DNA from: Ziziphus jujuba
Taxonomy: Eukaryota > Streptophyta > Magnoliopsida > Rosales > Rhamnaceae
Length of the DNA stretch: 64,000 nt
Assembly: GCF_031755915.1 (NCBI RefSeq)
Contig: NC_083389.1
Span: 1,976,001 to 2,040,000, forward strand
Reading direction: 5' to 3'
The notes beneath the pieces were generated by a model. It was not told the origin of the DNA. It was given only the letters and a program-made list of their open reading frames with translations, and did not search any database. The position numbers and the translations under genes were made by a program. Of the stretch, positions 25,113 through 37,519 are shown piece after piece (within the stretch, counting starts at the first letter, position 1; every line of letters starts with the position of its first letter).

Positions 25113-26460
25113 AAGATGTCACATCAAGTGTGGAAAATATTTACCCTTTGCACTTGCTCTTCATCCTTATGCACTGTCAAGATTCTACATGCCAACAAAC
25201 TTAACTCAACCCTTGAAGCCTTCTGAGTCATGGGTCTGTCATGCTCTTCTTCTTTAGATTCTTCCTCATCATGCTCAATCTCAGCTTATGACTCTTCATT
25301 ATCTGATTTTAGCTCTCCATTATCCTTCAGCACCATAATTCTTCTATTTGGACATTGGTTGGCAATATGTCCACGGCCCTGACATTTAAAACACACAATA
25401 TCACGAGCTCTAGATGGTTTAGGATCATCCTTAGCCTTTGGTTTTGGTGCTTGTACAGGTTCAGCCTAGTTGTGTCTCCTTAGCCGAATGGCACTTCTTT
25501 CCTCTTGCTTCAGCTTTGGTCTTGGCTCGAATGCGGGATTGCTTCTTCAACTAGTTGAACCGGTCCTCCAACTACTTGAAGCTCCTCCATGCCGCGTGTT
25601 ACTACCCCTCCTCTTGAGTTGGTGCTCAATTTTGATCGCTACGTGCAGCATCTCTTCCAACACCACATATTGTTGTAGATTCACTTAGTTTGCAATCTCT
25701 CTATTAAGCCCTCCAAGAAACCTAGCCATTGTTGCCTTTCGGTCTTTATTCAAACCCAACCTCATCATGACCATTTCCATTTCCTTGTAATAATCCTCTA
25801 TCAACCTGCTTCCTTGAGATAAAGATTGTAATCTCTAATGCAACATCCTATTATAATGGCTTGGTACGAATCTTTTCCTCATTGCTCGTTTCATTTGTTT
25901 CTAAGTTGTTACTAACTTGTCACCAACTCTCTTTTAGGATATTTTGCTCATTGTTCCACCACGATAAAGCATAATGTCCCAATTCTAAGGCTGTCAACCT
26001 AACCTTTTTTGCCTCTGAATAGTTATGGCAATAAAAAATCATCTTCATGCGTTCTTCCCATTCTAAGTAAGCCTACAGATCACTCTTTCCTAAAAATGGT
26101 GGTAAACACATCTTGATATTACCTAAAAATCATTGTCTTCCTTCCCGTTGTGTCTACCATAACTTTTCCTTCCTTGGAGTGCAAATTTATCTTCGCAATC
26201 CACCTTAAAATTGTCTTTAAAGTCTCATTTTTCAATTTCCTCCTGATAACGTCCACGGCTGCCTCTTCCTCGACCACATCCTCCTTATGGTTCCATCCTA
26301 GGGTTCAACCTTTTCTATTGGTTCTCAAACCGCCTGCATGTCAGTAGGTTTTGTGTAACTCCCTAATGCTCTAGACTTTCCCTTGAACCCCATAGAATCC
26401 TCTCCAAGTTCTCTTAAAGAATCACCTACTCTTCGTAATCATGAATATGTCATGTTAGTG
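25113..26460 (-). pseudogene. Element B gag with CCHC zinc knuckle
   Basis: Minus-strand frames show a zinc knuckle CFKCQGRGHIANQC (CX2CX4HX4C, about 25350-25395), followed by an acidic segment ([20 protein letters not shown]) and preceded by a basic Ser/Arg/Pro-rich region (PKAKDDPKPSRARD). Further upstream are the capsid region and GRGRGSRGRYQEE (about 26240-26280). Gag coats the RNA genome. Several stops (near 25290, 25468, 25554) inactivate it. The fused gag-pol order is typical of plant chromoviruses. Confidence 0.8.
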
Positions 26461-27475
26461 AAATAATGCAAAAAAACTCACTAAGCCCTATTATAAGCTC
26501 ATACTCTCTTGCCTTTTTACACTTCAAAGATTATCTCAAAGTTTTAATAAAACACACTTAAAACCACAACTAGATCACATGTATGTCCTAATTAAACCTA
26601 TCAATAAACAGAAGCAAGAAGAAAGCAAATTCCAAGTGAATTAGAAAACCTAAGTCTCGTCTTTACTATCCAAAAGCAAGGAATTCATATTCAATAAGGA
26701 ATCAGACTAGAATATTAAAAGACCATAATTCAAGGATGAAATTTGGAAAAGGGTTCAAACAATTAACAAGAACACAATTCAAACAAAATATGAGATAGAT
26801 GTTGGTTGCAGTTCTTGTAATTTAGTCTTTGTCTCAAATCCTTAAACCAAATTTAATCCAATCAATTGGCACCAATATTCCAATATCCAGCAACCAATAT
26901 TGAATAAACAGCAAGTTCAACTATCACAATTGAATTTTTTCCAAATCCGAACAAACTTAAATTTGCAATTCTCAAAACCGGCCTTTTTGAATTTTTTTTT
27001 TTAACTTCAGCTTTTTTTTTCTTTATCATAAACTGAAAAATATCACACAACTTCTTGTAGCACAATCACCACAAAAATGCAACTCCAATGCCTAACAATT
27101 TCTCAAATTCGACTTACAACTTCCAAACAAAACAAATTGAAAAAATTTAGGGTTTTGTAATATGTTTTCCGAAATTCCTTTTTCTTTTTCTTTTTTGAAT
27201 ATATAAGTGAAAATAATTACAATTAAAAACATCAAATGAAAATCAACAATGTACCAAATTAGTAAGAACTAACATGCGAAACCAACCAACAAACTAGAAA
27301 GCAAACAAAAATTCGAGTAAATAAAAAGAAACCCTAGTTAGGCTATTTTTTTATTTTTTATTTTAAATATGCAGCACATGTATGGGTAGAAACAATCTTA
27401 ACCTAATGTTAAAATTGTAGAATAACACAAAAATAAAACAAATCAAATATGATAGATCAAACTTAAATAGAATTC
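26461..27475. other. Element B 5' untranslated leader region
   Basis: AT-rich sequence between gag and the PBS. No conserved domain is seen. The short frame at 26862-27065 is Lys-rich and is not considered a gene. Confidence 0.5.
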
Positions 27476-27488
27476 GGCTTCGATACCA
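27476..27488 (-). promoter_or_regulatory. Element B primer-binding site
   Basis: The minus strand reads TGGTATCGAAGCC two bases inside the 5' LTR. It differs by a GA/AG swap from TGGTATCAGAGCC, the complement of the 3' end of initiator tRNA-Met. Confidence 0.75.
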
Positions 27489-27490
27489 AA

Positions 27491-28605
27491 TGATACAAAC
27501 CTGGATCGACTTGCTCATAAATCCGTATTATATTAGTCCGGATAAAAATTAAGTTTAGATTCTAATGACCACCTTGATCCCTAATCATCCTGCGATTAGA
27601 AAGTTTGGTGTATCTCGAATATGCCACAAGAGGTTATGGATTTTCCTATTGATAAGTGAAACTAAAACACTCGCTCTCTATTCAGTGTTTTAGGTATTCT
27701 AAGAAAACAAAGAGAAATCTTTTTCATTGTAATTTTTCTAAATGAATAATGTAATGTCATTGTTTGAGAAATAAACCTTTAAATAGGCTAAAGTGACAAA
27801 ATCAAAACCCTAAAACAATAGGTAAAAACTGGCCAATAAAACTAAACAAAAGATGTGGACGAATGTTATATGTCTTTCCTAATCTAATTTGTATTAATTG
27901 ATTCCTTAACTTTTAAAAAGGAATTAATTAATTTACGATCACAAATATTAAAATTCAGCATTCCTAAATAAAATTTTCAGCAAATAATTAAATAAAAACA
28001 AAAAATAAAAGACTATTTCCTAAAACAAAAGTCAAATTTCATATTTGGAAAATAGTTGATTAATTTTCCAAATAAGTTGTACTTGTCCAATCTCTAGCTA
28101 ATTTAGGCTGCAAATCTGATTCAACATGCCGAGTAAGATGCCTAGTAGAATTAGAATTGGTTCCCACATGTTGCCATTGATTGAAATTATCAAAGCTTGG
28201 TTGAAATGCAACTAAGCTCCTTTCCAACACCAAACTAGCTAAATCCGGTCAATGTAGAAGCTTGGACGCTAATGACATACTTGGGGCCCTTGCTTCTACC
28301 CGGGCATGATTTCATGGCCTCTTGATGATCTCAAACAAACTCACCCTTTACTACCAGGAGTCCTCAAATGCACTAAACAGCTTCCTGGGTCCATTTCTAC
28401 CTTCACAACTTGGATGCTAGGCATGGGCTTAGCATCTTCTGATATTAATACGCCCTTTTAAGATTTAATTACATTTTGTATGAAGCTATCAAGATTGTCC
28501 TTAAACCTCTTAGCATGAGCCCTAGTAATTGGCTCGATCTTCAATTACACATGATCAGTACCCCAATGAGTAGTTGATTGTATTGGTACGGGCTGGTTCT
28601 CATCA
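27491..28605 (-). repeat. Element B 5' LTR (1115 bp)
   Basis: Begins TGATACAAACCTGG and ends GGTTCTCATCA in plus-strand reading. It is homologous to 20858-22052 over its whole length with many substitutions, so the insertion is not recent. Confidence 0.85.
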
Positions 28606-30790
28606 CTAGTGAACCCAGTACAACTGATGATCAAAAATGGAAAAACAATCAATGATATGCACTCGCTGACGGTGACAAAGGTGAAAGAAAGTAGAGACCT
28701 AGAAACGCAGCTAACCTAACCATTCAACTCTTCTTATTTTACTTCATATTGCTAATTAATATATTTAATATAGATATATATATATATACACATATAAATA
28801 AAACATAAAAGTAAATAAAATTTCAAAAATTAAGAGAATAGGCGATGCTTTTGATGTTAAAAGCATTGACTAGCTCTTTTAAATTAAGAAATATTATTTT
28901 ACTTCATTTTCTAACTAATATATTTAATATTTATAGACATAAAATAAAAAATAAGATTAATTAAAAAAAAATTAACTTAACAACGAAACTTTTAATGTAG
29001 AAAGTGATGCCTGATTGTATTCAATTTTAAAATAAATAAATTCATCAAACATTTTATTAATTTAAAAAATTATTAATTTAAAATTGAACACAAATAAATT
29101 AAATGCATTGATTAATTTTTTTTGCTTCCAATTGCTAATTAATTTATCTAATATTTATATCCACATGAATAAAACATAAATTAAATACAATTTTAAAAAT
29201 CAAGATAATAGGCAATGTTTTCTATGCTAAAGTGTCACCTAATGCTTTTAAATTATAAAATATTTAATTATATCAAACTCTTACTAATTTAAAATTGAAG
29301 CACAAATAAATTACACAAATAAATTAATTTTTTTGCATGATATTACTAATAATATACATATGAATAAAATAAAAAATTAAATAGAATCCAAAAATTAAGA
29401 TAATAAGCGATGTTTTTTATGTTAAAAGTATCGGCTAATCCTTTTAAATTATAACATAATTGATTTTGTTAAAAATTTTATTAATTTTAAAAATAATTAA
29501 CTTAAAATCGAAATACAAATAAATTAAATAAATAGATTAATTATTTTGTTTCATGTGGCTATTTAATGTACTTAATATTTATATACAAAATATTAAAATA
29601 GAAAATTAATTAAAATACCAAAAGTTAACACAACAGATTACGCCTTTGATGCTAAAAGCGTCGCCTGATGCATTTTAATTTAAAAATAATTAAATTTATT
29701 AAACTTTTAATTAATTTAAAAAATCATTAATTAAAAATTGAAACACGAATTAATTGAAAACATAAATTACTTATTTTGCTTCATATTGTTAATTAATATA
29801 TTTAATATATGTATATGAGAATAAAATATAAAATTTAAAAAATTAAGAGAATAGGCGATGCTTTTAATGTTAAAAGCATCGCCTAGCGCTCCTAAATTAT
29901 AGAATAATTAATTTTGCCAAAATTGTATTACTTTAAAAATTAATTAATTAAAAAATAAAGCACAAAAAAATTAAAAAAATGTATTCATTATTTTGATTTA
30001 TATTGTTAATTAATATATTTAATATTTATATAGATAAAATAAAAAATAAAATTAATTAAAATATAAAAAATTAACTTAACATTGACACTTTTGATGCCTG
30101 ATTTTTTTCGATGTTAAAATAACTAAATTTGTTAAATATTTTATTAATTTAAAAAATCATTAATTTATAATTTAAACACAAATAAATTAAATGCATAGAT
30201 TAATTTTTTTACTTGAAATTGCTAATTAATATATTTAATATTTAAACTGATATGAATAAAACATAAAATTAAATACAATTCCAAAAATTAAGACAATAGG
30301 CAATGTTTTTTATGTTAACAGCTATGTCTAATGCTTTTAAATTATATATTTAATTTTATCAAACTCATCTTAATTTAAACTTGAAATACTGCTAAATTAC
30401 ATGTATAGATTAATTAATTTGATTGATATTACTAATTAATATATTGAATATTTTTATATGTATGAATAAAACAAAAAATTAAATAAAATTCCAAAAATTA
30501 AGACAATAGGCGACATTTATGATTGTTTTCAATTTTAAAATAGTTAAATTTATCAAACATTTTATTAATTTAAAAAATTATTAATTTAAAATTGAACACA
30601 AATAAATTAAATGCATAGATGAATTATTTTGCATCATATTGCTAAATAATATATTTAATATTTATATGCATATGAATGAAACTTAAAATTAAATAAAATT
30701 CCAAGAATTAAGAAAACTGACAATTCTTTTGATGTTAAAAATGTTGCTTAATGATTTTAAATTATAAAATATTTAATTTTGTTAATGTTT
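28606..30790. repeat. CACTA-type array of ~215-bp palindromic units
   Basis: From about 28840 a tandem array of roughly nine units has cores near 28855, 28990, 29215, 29410, 29640, 29860, 30080, 30305, 30515 and 30725. The best core reads AGGCGATGCTTTTAATG with TTAAAAGCATCGCCT opposite it, a hairpin with a short loop. Between cores each unit has AATTAATATATTTAATATTTATAT and AATAAAAC-TAAAATTAAAT phrases. The core is the same motif as in the 1845-2540 array, but the unit is about four times longer. The first 230 bp (28606-28840) is CACTA internal sequence resumed after element B. Confidence 0.65.
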
Positions 30791-30792
30791 TC

Positions 30793-31930
30793 TTACTCAA
30801 GATAGCTTTATTAACATCCCCAAAAATCAAATAAAAATTTTTATTTTTCCTTTCTTTTCTTTGTTTTCCTTTCTCACTCATGGTTTATTGAATTTTGCAT
30901 CACACTCAACTGTTGCACTAAATTCCTCACTCTCAGCTTTGTTTTAAATTTTCCACTCAACCTGGGTTTTAGAGGACTTACCTTGGGCAGCAAGCTCACA
31001 TTTTCCCTCTTGAATGGATGGTGGAACCATTGGTACGATGCTAGCATTCTCTTTGAGCCTCTTGGCTTCCCTCATTTGTTGCATTTGTAGTTGGTCTCTA
31101 AAAACCTCCTTCGGAGTCAATGGCTCCAGCTTAACCTTCTTGTCTTTAATCTTAAAAACAATAGAGTTCACTCTCCCATAATTTATGGCATCTTTATCAA
31201 ATTGCCATGACCTCCCCAACAATAGATGACTAGCATGCATAGGCATAACATCACATAACACAACATCCACATACTTATCAATACTGAATTTTACTTTGGC
31301 TTGATTATTCACTTTCATCTCACCACTATCATTAAGCCATTGTAATCTATATGGTTTGGGATGTTTAATTGTTGCTAATCCTAATTTATCTACCACAAGA
31401 TTACTAATTACATTAGTACAACTTCCACTATCAATAATTATACTACAAATCTTACCTTGGATTTCACATCAGATGTGGAAGATGTTCTCTCTTTGAATTT
31501 CATCCTCATCTTTGTATGCAGCCAGCACTCTCCTAGAAACCTAACTTAATTCAGCATGGGAAGCATTCAAAGTTTCAGCCTCACCTTGAAGCTCTTCCTC
31601 CTCCTCTTGCTCGGATTCATCACCACTTTCCTCACTTTCCGATAATAGCTCACCATGGCCCTTCAACACCATGGTCCTTCTATTCAGGAATTGGCTAGCG
31701 ATGTGTCCTCATCACTAACACTTAAAACAAATAATTTCTCTTGATCTTGAAGGTTTAGGATCAGATTTTATCTCATTTTTATGTGCTTGGACAAATTCAG
31801 CTTTAAGCTCCTTTCTTGGCCGATTGGTGCTTTCTTCTCCCACCTTTGGCTTTGGCTTGCTTTCATAGGTAGGATTGTTTCTCTAGCCACTTGGAACTGA
31901 TCTTCCATTGTTGGAAACTCCTCCAAACCA
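30793..31930 (-). pseudogene. Gypsy gag-protease fragment (element E)
   Basis: Minus strand. A zinc-knuckle remnant (IICFKC then a stop, near 31720-31735) is followed by an acidic EEEELQGEAETLNASHAEL segment, then the protease with IIIDSGSCTNVISN (active-site D-S-G, about 31400-31440), VDKLGLATIKHPKPYRLQWL and [19 protein letters not shown]. It is the same family as elements A and B. Both ends are abrupt: palindromic repeat DNA to the left and copia RT to the right. No LTR is attached. A stop in the knuckle and frameshifts inactivate it, although the protease active site itself is intact. Confidence 0.85.
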
Positions 31931-33198
31931 TAAGGCTCATCCTATCCATCTCGGCCTCAATGTCATGGAAGGTGTACCACCTTGATGTAAAGTCGGCTTT
32001 CTTGAATGGTGTGCTTCAAGAGGAGGTTTATGTCAAGCAACCAGAGGGCTTCATTGTTCAAGGACATGAGGACAAAGTCTACCATCTACACAAGGCACTT
32101 TACGGGTTAAAGCAAGCACCTAGGGCTTGGTATGGCAAGATTGATGGTTACTTGACCTACCAAGGCTTTAGGAGGAGTCCAAATGAGCCAACACTATACA
32201 TAAGGAATGAAGAAGGCATGATTGTTATCTCACTCTATGTGGATGATTTGTTGGTCACGGGTGAAAATGAAAAGAATGTGGAAGTTTTGAAAAATGAACT
32301 TGAAAAGGAGTTTGACATGTCAAGCCTTGGTGAAATGAATTACTTCCTTGGAGTGGAAGTGATGCAATGCTCTAGGGGTATTTTCATATCTTAAGAGAAA
32401 TACATTAAAGATCTTTTGAAAAAGTTCAACCTTGATGAATGCAAGCCAATGTCAACACCAATGAGCCAAGGAGACAAATACAAGAAGGAGGATGGCACAC
32501 CAAAGGTAAACCCGACCCTATATAGAAGCATGATAGGAAGTTTGCTCTATGTATGTTCATCAAGACCGGATATTACGCATGCCACATGTGTTTTGTCTAC
32601 ATATATGCAAGCACCATTCCAAAACCATTTTGTAGGTGCCAAAAGAATTCTTAGATACTTAAAAGGAACACAAGACTTTGGAGTTTGGTATGATAGGCAA
32701 GATGTGATGAGATTAAGGGCCTACACGAATAGTGATTGGGCTGGATGCTTGGATGATATGAAGAGCACTTCGGGGTATCTTTTCTCACTTGGTAGTGGAC
32801 CATTCTCATGGAATACAAAGAAGCAAGCAACAACCGCTCAAAGCACCGCCGAAGCCGAGTACATTGCTTGCTCTTCATGTGCAAATCAATGCATTTGGCT
32901 TAGGAAATTATTGGAGGACCTTGGTTATCCTCAAGAGGGTTCAACCATCATCAAATGTGACAACACTTCAGCCATATCAATAGCCAAGAACCCCGTTCAA
33001 CATGGAAGGACAAAACACATACCGGTGAAGTATCACTCTTTGAGGGAGTTTGAAGAAAATGGAGAAGTAAGCTTGGAATATATCAAGACTGAAGATAACC
33101 TTGCAGATTTCTTCACCAAGCCACTTCTAAAAGCAAGATTTGAGACCTTGAGGAAGCTTCTAAATATTTCAAGCAAGAACACCAAGGAGGAGTGTTGA
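31931..33198 (+). pseudogene. Copia reverse transcriptase and RNase H, one nonsense mutation
   Basis: Starts inside RT (TIRLIL, then WKVYHLDVKSAFLNGVL, HKALYGLKQAPRAWY and the catalytic YVDDLLVTG). It continues through IFIS, then TAA at 32392-32394 where the family has a Gln codon, then KYIKDLLKKF and RNase H (SRPDITHATCVLS, TNSDWAGCLDDMKSTSGYLF, TAEAEYIACSSC, KCDNTSAISIAKNPVQHGRTKHI, NLADFFTKPL). The stop codon TGA lies 6 nt into the LTR. Apart from one TAA the 420-codon stretch is open, so this is a fairly young copy. Gag, protease, integrase and 5' LTR are missing. Confidence 0.92.
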
Positions 33199-34203
33199 AA
33201 TGTGGTGATCTTGCCACAATGTGCAAGGTAGTTCGGTTACATTTGCACTATTTGTTTTGCAACATCAAAGACCAAATATTGTTTATGTTTATGCATTTTA
33301 TTTTATCTTGTAATGTTCAAGAACAATATCCTTTTTGTAATGCCCTAAGCTCATTATCTAGCTTAAGGCTTTTTTTGTCTAGTTGCTGGAATTGTATTTC
33401 CAGCAATATAAGTCCACTTCCTTGGATGCCGTTTGAAGTAGGTTTGGTATTTGGACCTGAATTTTGGATATGATAACCTAGATATTCAGAAGACGCAGCC
33501 GCAAAAAGAATGGCCCAATTTAGAGCTGGGAAGGCTGAGTTAAGTCCAAAACAATCTGACCCTTGTGCAGTGTTGTTGCCCAGAAAACTGGGCAAAACGG
33601 CCTCGGGTTTGATTACTTTTGAATGGGTAAATGGACTTTTTTTTATCTGGTTTCTAGGTAGAACATAGTTTAATATTCAAAAAGGCTTTCCTCCAATTTT
33701 CAAGTCAAATGGAGCTGGTTTTCAAATTCAAATGCCTTAGACAAGCTGAACTGCCCATTAAAGAAGGTTTCTTGCATGCCCAGCACATTGATTAGAGTTA
33801 GTTGAGGTAATTTGGCTTGGTTGGTTACTTTTAATGCTTTTGTATTTATTGCTCAATATGGCAGCATGCCTTATTGTCTTTTTGATGTATTTAAAAGTAT
33901 GAAAATTGTAATGAAAAACGTTGAGAAAGAAAATATTCAAAAAACAGATTTTGAAAAACAACATTTTTGGCTCTCTCTCTCTCAACTACTACATTTTTGG
34001 TTTCTTCTTCTTCCCAAAAGCTAACAACCTTCTCAAGAACCATAAACCTCCATTAAAACCAGAAACAAAACCTAAACAAACCCAAAAAAAAAAAACAAAA
34101 TCAAGAACCAAGAACCAAGAACCAACAACAATCATTCTTGACTAACACCTTGAACGATTGTGCTCTAGGGTACAACAACATAAACCTACACCAAATTCCA
34201 TCA
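33193..34203 (+). repeat. Copia 3' LTR (1011 bp)
   Basis: Begins TGTTGAAATGTGGTGATC right after a purine-rich tract (CAAGGAGGAG) and ends ACACCAAATTCCATCA. Nearly identical to the solo LTR at 58889-59885, which fixes both ends. A (CT)n tract occurs near 33971. The 5 bp outside are AACAC (34204-34208). The matching left duplication is lost with the 5' part. Confidence 0.92.
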
Positions 34204-35420
34204 AACACCAGATTCTTGCGAATGTCTGGAACATATAGCACATTGTTCAGAGTTAAATTCTTTTGAGAGGTCATATTTAGGACTACTTGCCCTCCTTTTA
34301 TATTTTAGACATGGCGAAATTCCCTAAGAACAACTTCTTCCCATTTTTATTTGGTTTGAAATAAGTGAAGAAGCTCTTGTTTGATCGTATGTGGTGGGTC
34401 GCATTAGTATCAATCCACCACTCTTTAGGGTTTGATCCCACCAAATTCACTTTACAGACAATAGCTTTGAGATCTATTTCATCAATCTCTTGAGTGATAT
34501 GCTCCACCATCTATGCCTCTTTGTTTTTCTTCTTTTTCGGCAGCCTACAGTCCACCACTCGATGACTCATTTATCACAATTGAAGCATTTACCTTGAAAC
34601 TTATCCTTTTTGGAGATCCCTCCTTTAGGTCCCAGCTTAGAATCCTTGGAATCTTTTCCAGTCCTCTTCTTATTGTTGGAACTTTGACTATGCTCGACAA
34701 TATTGGCCTTGATCTCAGCCTGCGAAAATCTTTTGTTAAATCTTCTATTGTCATATTCAATATGAAGTTTCCACATCCGTTTCCTTCCTCTGATGTCTAA
34801 AATATTCTTGAAGTCTTGCCAGCTAGGTAGTAAATTCTTAATTATAGATGCTACTTGAAAGACTTCACTAATTATCATCTCTTCAAAATGAATATCTTAA
34901 ATAAGCACCAGCAATTCATGTACCTGACTCATCAGAGGCTTTGAATCCACTATTTTAAATCCCAATAACCAACTTACTACAAACTTTTTGGCGGCAAGAT
35001 TCTCTATTTGATATTTGTGGTCTAAAGTTTCCCACATCTCTTTTGTTGTTTTCGTGCTGCAATGCATCCTATACAAAGCATCTTATAAGCCATTCAAGAT
35101 ATAATTCTGACACAAGTGATAGAAATGCTTCCATGCATCCACCACCATGAGTGTTTCTCTATCACTCTATTCATTACTCGGAGGTGCGTCTTCAGTCAAG
35201 AACCTTGTAAGGTTCATGGATGTCAAGTAAAACAGCATCTTTTATTGCCATCTCTTGAAATTGCTCCATTAAATTTCTCTGGTGGCTCAGCATGATTTGT
35301 AGGTATAGTAACCGATGCAGGAATAAGCATTTGGACCACAAAAGTTGGAGTTGGCACTTGTGTAGCATGCACAATTTGATCTCGTATAAGAAGTCACATA
35401 ATCTAATCCACTTGCCATTT
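34204..35420 (-). pseudogene. Copia gag, zinc knuckle and protease fragment
   Basis: Minus strand, TNT1-94-like order. UBN2-type gag: MSQVHELLVLI, EMIISEVFQVASIIKNLLPSWQDFKNIL. A basic segment has FSQAEIKANIVEHSQS and KKRTGKDSKDSKLGP. A zinc-knuckle start CFNCDK is followed by a garbled remainder. The protease region then reads WWIDTNATHHI (usually D-S-G-A) and NKSFFTYF, and the pre-integrase strand is cut off exactly at the end of the neighbouring LTR (34203). Stops and frameshifts are common. It is a different copia family from the 31.9-kb element. Confidence 0.8.
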
Positions 35421-37250
35421 CTATATAATCACAACACAATAAAACCAATTTCTAATATGAAAATACAACGACATGATTTTTCTAAATTTTTCCTTATACA
35501 CCCACAAAATGTTGTATACATCTGAATAATTGTTGTATACCTCACATAATTGTTGTATACACCATAAAATTGATCTATATAGCCAAATAATTCTTTATAG
35601 CATACATCATCACTGATATAATCACTGATGTCATGCTGACTTGGCATTATGCTGGCGTGGCACCATAGTGTCATGTCCTGATGATGTAGCGTACTGGAAT
35701 GTCGATGGCATTACTGATGATGTGTAATGACAACATCACCATCTAATGTCACTGACAGTCACATGTAGCTTTGCCACTACACGATATGTGGCACCCTAAT
35801 TCTTCTCTTTTGGGCCCATATCTTACAGGCTAAGCTTTTGGTATCAGGCCTTGCACCCGGGCTGAAACACCAGCCTACTTGCACCTGGGCTAAAATACTA
35901 GCCTACTTAGACATATGTTGAGCTTTAACGTGGGCCGAACTATATAAAATCCAGTAAAACTTTGGGCTACAACCCATATGCCTAAACCCAACCAAAGGAC
36001 CCACAGGCTACCCGTCTTCAATCTCCACTTGCATCATTCTTGGCCTATTTCACTTGTAAATGGGTTGACGGACCTAGTTGAAAATTTTTCACCAATTTTT
36101 GTGTTCGACAACAAAAAATTGCTAGAAAATCTCCAGAATATACATAAAATCATGGGTAATTAGATTATGGGTATAATTTTTGATAAAAATAAGGAAAAGA
36201 TTATACCAATTCAGTTTAAAAAAAACAACACAGTATGAAATTTTTTATTTAATTAAAACAAAAATTTGATGAAATTTAATCTCACAACAATAGAATGAAC
36301 ATATATGCATACATGATTAGTGAGCAAATCCATCTTACAATTGTAATAAAATTAGAAATTTTAGAACCTATATGTATGAGATTGAATGACTGATCTGAGG
36401 CTTGTGTGATGCCACAATCTCCTTAAGACGAATTTCATTCCACCGATACAAATGGCTCTATGACATTCGTCTCCCAGGATACAATGGATTACCTTTGATT
36501 TTAGACGCAACACCACTTAAATCTTCCACTGCGAAATATTATGTACCTAAGCTTTACCATACTTACAATATGCACACAATGCAAACCACCTTAAACACTT
36601 ATCTCAATTCTTCTCTAACTAGCAAATGAAAGCTCAAAATGGCTATATATAGCTTCATAAAACCACCTCCCAAAAACCCAAATGGAAGAAAAATTAAAAG
36701 ACATTACAACCCAATTAAAACATGCCATCAATTCTCCATTAATTCAAAACATAACGTTAAATCATTCAATAAAAAAATGTTATTAATGTTACACTTGTTC
36801 CTGCTGATATATATACTCATATGTATATAAACTCTTCCATAATATGTATATATTAAAACATTATGCATCATGAAATACCATGCTTGTGTGCTTGTCTGTA
36901 TATATATTTAACTATGTATATATTGCATCTATTTACATATGTATGTGTTTGTGAAAAGTTCTAAACATTTTATATCTCTTCTACTGACAATTGTTGGGGA
37001 TTTTTGTATTGATTTGAATATTTTTTATTGGTTGATCAAAATGTTTGAGTTAGAATATGAGGGAAAATATAATTTTGATTATGGATTATAAGTTGGAAGC
37101 ACTTTGATAATCTTTGATTAATTTTAATTTTGTTTATCTAAAATCAATTTGTAATGTGATTAGTGTTATTGTTTTAAATAATACCAAATAATGAAATAAC
37201 GCATGAACTACGTAATGTATTAAATTTACATATAAAGGTTCATAATTCTA
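35421..37250. other. Possible copia 5' leader/LTR and AT-rich DNA
   Basis: No gene was recognised. Three near-identical ATTGTTGTATAC phrases occur at about 35510-35560. A ~38-bp direct repeat (CTTGCACC[C/T]GGGCT.AAA) occurs at 35845-35925. The minus strand around 36645 has TATATATAG followed by a leader-like stretch, so part of this may be the 5' LTR of the gag fragment at 34204-35420. I could not set its borders. Confidence 0.35.
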
Positions 37251-37253
37251 GTA

Positions 37254-37350
37254 ACAACAACAATAATAATAATAATAGTAATAATAATAATAAACTCATC
37301 TAAAATATAACCAAAAGTGAAAAATAACAATTAAAAATAATAATAATAAA
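37254..37350. repeat. AAT/AAC microsatellite
   Basis: Runs of AAT and AAC trinucleotides (CAACAACAATAATAATAATAATAGTAATAAT) followed by a second AATAATAAT stretch near 37338. Typical slippage repeat. Confidence 0.85.
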
Positions 37351-37519
37351 CCCATCAAGTATAAGTGTAAAAATTATCTATAAACCCATTGAGTATTATT
37401 CAACAAAAATTATTAAAAAAATAAAAAAGTGAGAAAAATTGAAAAAGCATGAATAATTAATATTCTAAAACTGTTCAATAAAAATTAAAATTTTTCTTGC
37501 TTAATTATTTTTATTAATT

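Larger units (their letters stand above)
20858..28605 (-). mobile_element. Gypsy element B, full length, degraded (7.75 kb)
   Basis: A complete Ty3/gypsy layout lies on the minus strand: 5' LTR 27491-28605, PBS, gag, protease remnant, RT, RNase H, integrase, polypurine tract and 3' LTR 20858-22052. Outer flanks are CCAGT (20853-20857) and CTAGT (28606-28610), a 4/5 match consistent with an old target-site duplication. The LTR family (start TGATATGAACCTAGG on the plus strand) is also that of elements A, C, D and the remnant at 38396. The polypurine tract lies inside the pol frame, which continues into the 3' LTR. Published CRM-clade chromoviruses are described with this feature, so a CRM-like placement is plausible but untested. 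Confidence 0.85.

Noticed and set aside
24931..25257. 108-codon plus-strand frame as a whole gene
   Set aside because: Only the middle part matches MatK. The ends are antisense gypsy coding sequence.
1845..30790. Regularly spaced palindromes considered as a CRISPR-like array
   Set aside because: Spacers are not unique, repeats are diverged, and the setting is a plant genome beside CACTA coding remnants. Subterminal transposon repeats explain them.
35835..35850. TGGTATCAGGCC at the plus strand as a primer-binding site
   Set aside because: The adjacent copia coding fragment is on the minus strand, and no LTR end precedes the motif.
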